Assembly (NCBI GenBank): GCA_028456385.1
Contig: JALNQF010000001.1
Span: 1 to 64,000 of the forward strand
Direction: 5' to 3'
Length of the DNA stretch: 64,000 bases
Origin: Ophiosphaerella korrae
Taxonomy: Eukaryota; Ascomycota; Dothideomycetes; Pleosporales; Phaeosphaeriaceae
Part shown: positions 59,905 through 64,000 of the stretch, in pieces
Numbering within the stretch: the first letter of the stretch is position 1
Layout of the letters: each line of letters begins with the position of its first letter
Translations under genes and position numbers: made by a program
Notes under the pieces: model-generated
What the model saw: only the letters and a program-made list of their open reading frames with translations
Told to the model about the DNA's origin: nothing
Database searches by the model: none

Positions 59905-60462
59905 CAAGAGGTGAATGCGCGCCCAAAAGAAGAGATGGATGTGAAGTCGTTCACTTTCTCGCCTGGAGGGCCTCGCAAATATCTAGCAAGGTGCACTTCG
60001 AGATAAGATTGATAAATTTACAAGGAAATAGAAGAAGTGTATGTTGAGCATCGAAGTGACGAAGATCTAGAGCTCTCGCAGTGATTTGCGCTAAGAATGG
60101 CGTCGCGTATCAGTCGACGGGTTTTGAGACACAGTCGTGTAGCAGGACGCGTTGCGGGCTGAACATCAGGTTTATCGATTCGGCAAAAACCTGCAACGAC
60201 AGTCATTCTAGGCGGCTGAAGTAAAAGTGTAAGTGCAATAAAATATATTGGGGTTCGAGCGACTCAGTATAAATATGGAAGGCAAGGAGCTACATACTTA
60301 GAATTTGGATGGTGTCAAGAGTGATGCCGCTGGCGTGGCGCAGCCGAGCCTGAGGAATTCCCCAACGCCCCTGGTTTCAGGTGTGACCCTGCAAACATGA
60401 CTGTATACGCAAACCAACCATCAATTGCGGTTTCATGGTATCTGCAAACAATTTGATAGCTC
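59905..60462. promoter_or_regulatory. Upstream region of the reductase gene
   Basis: 558 bp between the regulator's stop and the reductase start. No gene is supported. TATAAATATGGA near 60,268 lies on the + strand and is probably chance. No GATA-type cluster could be called with confidence. Confidence 0.35.
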
Positions 60463-63042
60463 TCAAAAATCCCCACCCAAATCAAAAGCCAGGAAGTCAG
60501 GGAAATTCCATCCTCCTAGATCCACCTGCATGTCTTGCAACATGTCGAATGGGCCACTCGTTTCCTTGGACCCAGAGTCTTCGCCATACCCCATGCCTAC
60601 AACGGGCATTATTGGGTACCCCGCAGCATTCGTTGCGAGAGACGCAGCTTCAAATCCCGTACCTGCGGTAGAGTCGGGTGCACCCGTACTTCTTGGTGTT
60701 CTCAAATCAGATGGCGAAACGCTAGACATCGTGGTTCTGAGGGCAGAAGCGAGGCCGTTCTCTGGATCTTTTTGAAGTGCAAGCACTCTGAAAGTCATGG
60801 CCTGGAACCTATCCAAGGTCTTTCTACACCTTGCTTCAATATCGTCCTCAGCACTCATGATATGTGCAATTGATGTCGTGGGCGGTTTGGACGAAGATGA
60901 GGATGGTAACATACTTATCGCAGCAGATAATAACCAAAATTCCATGAAGCCTGTACCTAAGCGTATCATCTTCCGTTCGTATATTTGAGCTACTAGTTCA
61001 AGGAGGTCGATAGCAGAAGAACATAATATCCGGGTTAGGAAAGGCTCTTGGGGAAGGACAGCCAGTGATACTTTGATACTAGGTGCGCCAGCTCCTACTA
61101 ACTGATTTTCCGTAAAGTGGGTTTCTCCACTTTGTAATAGGGGTGCTGGGGTCTTGACTGGGTAGAGAGTGCAGTTACGATACACTATTCGCGATAAAGC
61201 CAAGCCGACTCTGATAACGTCATTGCGCAAATTGTTCAAGGCAAGAAAACCCTTTGAAAGAAGATCTTCGTGGCTTGTGATTATAGAACCTGCAGCACTA
61301 ATGCAGGTGTTGAAAGAGTAATTGAAGCGATCATTTTTTGACGCAAGCATTGCGTACGGCGTGTGTAGGATGAGCAAGAACTGCCGAAGCTGGAGTTGGA
61401 GGAGCGCATATGGGATAGCAGCGCGTGCGTCATCCCATTTGGGCATCTCAGATAGCAGCTCATGGATCTGTGCATCGAAATGGAGAAGCTCCGAGTATGG
61501 TAAAGTCTCTGAAGGGTCGTTCAGAAGCTGCATTAGGTGAAGGCGAATTGGAATCGATTGTCTTGAAACAGCAAGATAAGAGGCCGATGTAAAATGTTCG
61601 AGCGGTCTGCTAGCTGGTAGCTCTTGAGTGTCAACGGAGAATGCGTCATCAGGAAGATTCGTGGGAGCTGGCGTATCCCAGTACAGCGATGTAAGTGATG
61701 ATTGAAGTCCGCTTTCGATGGATGACTGCAGTTCCAGCTCGACAATAGTAATCCAAAGTCGTTTCTTCATCTCTTTCTCGAACGGAGATATCCTTCCAGT
61801 GGACAAAAGCGAAGGATCACGATGCATGCCTGATGCTAGTGCCAGGCGGACCAGATCTCCTGCCACGATCCAGTCTTGCTTCAGTTTAACACAGTTGACT
61901 CTCTTTGCGAGTAAGGAAAGACATTGTAATTGGAAAAATTGAAGTGTAAGCCGCTTTCGAGACTGTCTGCCAATCCACAGATCACATATTGCGATCAGAC
62001 TGGAGGCCGCTTGACGATCAGAACTCGTGTCGCCCTCAAAAATATCGTCCTTGGGCTTGAGACATTTTGTCACTGTAATAATGAGCAACAGAATAACTGC
62101 AAAGCCCGGTGAGCTTGATTCGTCTGCCTTCTGCTCCCAGAAAGTTGAGTATTCTTTCCAAAAAGATGGTTCATGAAGGATCCTGTACGAGTTTTCCCAT
62201 GTCTGGAAGTAGAGACCGACTTGCAAATCTACTTCACTGCGCTTGGGCAGAACTGCAAACACCTCTTCGTTCGTACCCTGCATATGAGCACTGATTTGCT
62301 TGGCGTAGATCTTTCTGCGCTGGCGGAAAGTCTTGAAGTCTGTGTGTAAGTATGCAGAGTTAGCGGTTATCTTCAATTCGATCTTGTTTCAACGACTGAC
62401 CAGTCTTGACACGCATGATAGAATGGTCAAGTGTAAGTGCTTCGCGCGTGAATAGCTGAAGCTCTCGAAACTGTATTGGATAAGCTTGTGTAAGGTATTC
62501 TAAGAGGTAACTTGAACCTGTGCAATGGTGCTCATGACACTGGTCGAGCCACAAAACTGTGTCTTGAATCCCTTCCCTCGAAACATCATATCTTCCTTGA
62601 TCTGAGGCTCTACTGGGCTGGAATCTACAAATTGTGACGATGAATTTTTATCTTTCGCAGCCAGTTTGCGCTCCAACAACTCGATCCTCCTCTCTTGTGC
62701 ACGTGTCTTCAGTCGCAGCGCATCTAGTGATGGTTGGCCCGGCACGTGCTCTGATCTGCCGTTTTCTGGCAGCGCGAATGCTGGATTATGCTCATCAGCG
62801 TGGAATCCATTGTTACCTGTCGCGTCTTCCAGTAAACGAGGATCATATGTGCATTGGTCGGTTCGTCCGGTCTTTTGACAGCGTCCACACACGGGATAGA
62901 CGCGATCGCATTTCATTTTGCGGCTCCGACACGCGTAGCACGATAATACTTTGCGCTTCTTGCTCGTGCGTTTGCCTCCTGGCGAGCCCTCATGGTCCGG
63001 AGTATTCTCACGTGATTCGGGGTCGATACTTCTGGTAGACAT
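60463..63042 (-). CDS. Zn2Cys6 transcription factor with fungal-specific regulatory domain
   Basis: Three exons (63042-62518, 62470-62401, 62339-60463) over introns of 47 and 61 bp give 823 residues. A basic stretch (KRTSKKRKV) precedes the binuclear zinc cluster with cysteines at 35, 38, 45, 52, 55 and 64 (CYACRSRKMKC..). A predicted coiled coil at about 110-140 (RAQERRIELLERKLAAKDK) fits dimerisation. The large middle part has the fungal_trans regulatory region (PF04082 type), with the motif LALASGMHRDPS followed by KRLWITIVELELQSS. The acidic/Gly-rich C-terminus could activate transcription. Exon 2 donor GTCAGT is preferred over GTGTCA because it keeps MRVKT-DFKTF. The target genes are unknown; the reductase next door on the same strand is a candidate by position only. 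Confidence 0.88.
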
Positions 63043-64000
63043 GGTAGCCCAAAGATGCAACTTGAGGTAGAAGAGGGAGCTCGCTGCTTGCGTGATGGTT
63101 GATGTCGGATAAGCCGGAGATAAATGGAGATTCGGCGCTACTAGCTGGGATCACCGAACTGCATCCATGAGTCAGCTCGCATAAGCCGTCCTGACTCCAA
63201 AGCTATCGCGAAGAAGGCATGGAAACACTTATGGCTGTCTTTGGTAGTCAAGTTTGTGTCGAGATAAAGTTACGAGACCATAACGGGGCGCGACGCCGTT
63301 GTGCGCAAAGACTAGGCCATTGATTTAGAAAATGGCATTTTGGGCCCCGGACACCTGTAGGCTGTATATCGCAACCATGCCCTGTTGCCTGATTTCTATA
63401 TGGATCGCCCTCTATTGACTACTTATTCATAAGTAAAGCAGGAAGAGGCAAGACACAACCATTTAAACTTGGCTGGTACATCAAGCTTTCCCATAGCCGC
63501 ACAGCACAGGTACGTGATGCAGGGACCACCTAGTTTTTCGCCAGCAGCCATCGCGTCGTGCTTCCACACACCACACAATGCCTACCTTCATAAGCTCGAC
63601 GTAGTAGCAACTTCCTTGCTCTGATAGTTAGCGATTCAATGCATGTATTGTGTTTAAATCCCTCATACAAGCTAAACAGGCCTCCTTACACATTCAGAGC
63701 AATTGACCGATTTCCCAGCATCTTGAATCTGGCTGTCGCTGAGGTGATTGTACCCGGTTACTCTTCGTAAACTCCCAAGCGCAAGTTTGTGCCCACTGGT
63801 AACCCCGGCCTGGATCCTGGCTTGTAATATATTGCCATGCGTTGGGGAGCTTGGAAGAACTCAAAGACCGGCTCCAATAGGAAAGCTTTCCTTATTCAAC
63901 TTGGCCACTATACTTGATTGCTTGTCTGCACTCCAGTTTCCGAACACCATCTCTGTGCAACCACCGATGGAAATATCCAAAGTGGTCGAACATCCGAACT
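63043..64000. promoter_or_regulatory. Upstream region of the Zn2Cys6 regulator, to window end
   Basis: 958 bp without a supported gene, GC-balanced and free of repeats. No tRNA, RNA gene or distinct regulatory motif was recognised. Confidence 0.4.

Noticed and set aside
37154..63042. One biosynthetic gene cluster containing hydroxylase, tyrosinase, SNG1-like transporter-like protein, reductase and regulator
   Set aside because: No backbone synthase (PKS, NRPS, terpene or DMAT type) is present, the genes are separated by housekeeping-like genes and repeats, and the tyrosinase is broken.

Overview
The window looks like a filamentous ascomycete chromosome segment. A Dothideomycete/Pleosporales origin is inferred from three things: the sharp two-compartment AT-rich/GC-balanced layout, repeat DNA degraded by C-to-T changes at CpA (RIP-type), and genes with short 45-100 bp introns. 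All splice sites were placed by eye from GT..AG signals, frame closure and family alignment from memory. No database search was run.

Bases 1 to about 34,140 are an AT-rich block with no surviving open frame of note. It is made of Ty3/gypsy chromovirus-type LTR retrotransposons of one main family (LTR about 440 bp, unit about 7.0 kb), all riddled with TAA/TAG. On the + strand there is a truncated copy (about 155-6,354) carrying a 656-bp TRIM-like insertion, a fragment of a second gypsy family, a full-length copy (9,140-16,165, target duplication TATAG), and a 3' fragment (16,171-17,247). From 17,248 to 34,399 three - strand copies are nested in each other. This is provable from split sequences and 5-bp target duplications (TCTAG, then TCTAT). 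The outermost 5' LTR (33,942-34,399) runs from RIP-mutated DNA into unmutated DNA, so it contains the compartment border.

Bases 34,400-42,400 are a transition zone. It holds LTR pieces with short tandem repeats, a broken Tc1/mariner-like transposase gene (35,361-36,730), one apparently intact phenol 2-monooxygenase-type flavoprotein gene (37,154-39,151, -), a glutamine-to-stop relic, and a small degraded LTR element (40,926-42,396).

Bases 42,400-64,000 are mostly ordinary DNA. They hold a fungal rhodopsin-like seven-helix membrane protein (43,956-45,277, +); a tyrosinase gene broken by one missing base (47,475-48,745, +); two neighbouring - strand loci for proteins with cysteine at every third residue (49,790-50,328 and 50,713-51,540); an SNG1/DUF3533 membrane protein (52,477-54,302, -); a chromodomain protein with RG-rich tracts (54,946-56,563, +); a small probably mitochondrial protein (56,980-57,396, +); a ferric-reductase family oxidoreductase (57,551-59,904, -); and a Zn2Cys6 transcription factor (60,463-63,042, -). 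Monooxygenase, tyrosinase, SNG1-like protein, reductase and regulator are all typical accessory-region genes, but nothing here proves that they form one pathway. The most unusual item is the pair of cysteine-ladder genes.
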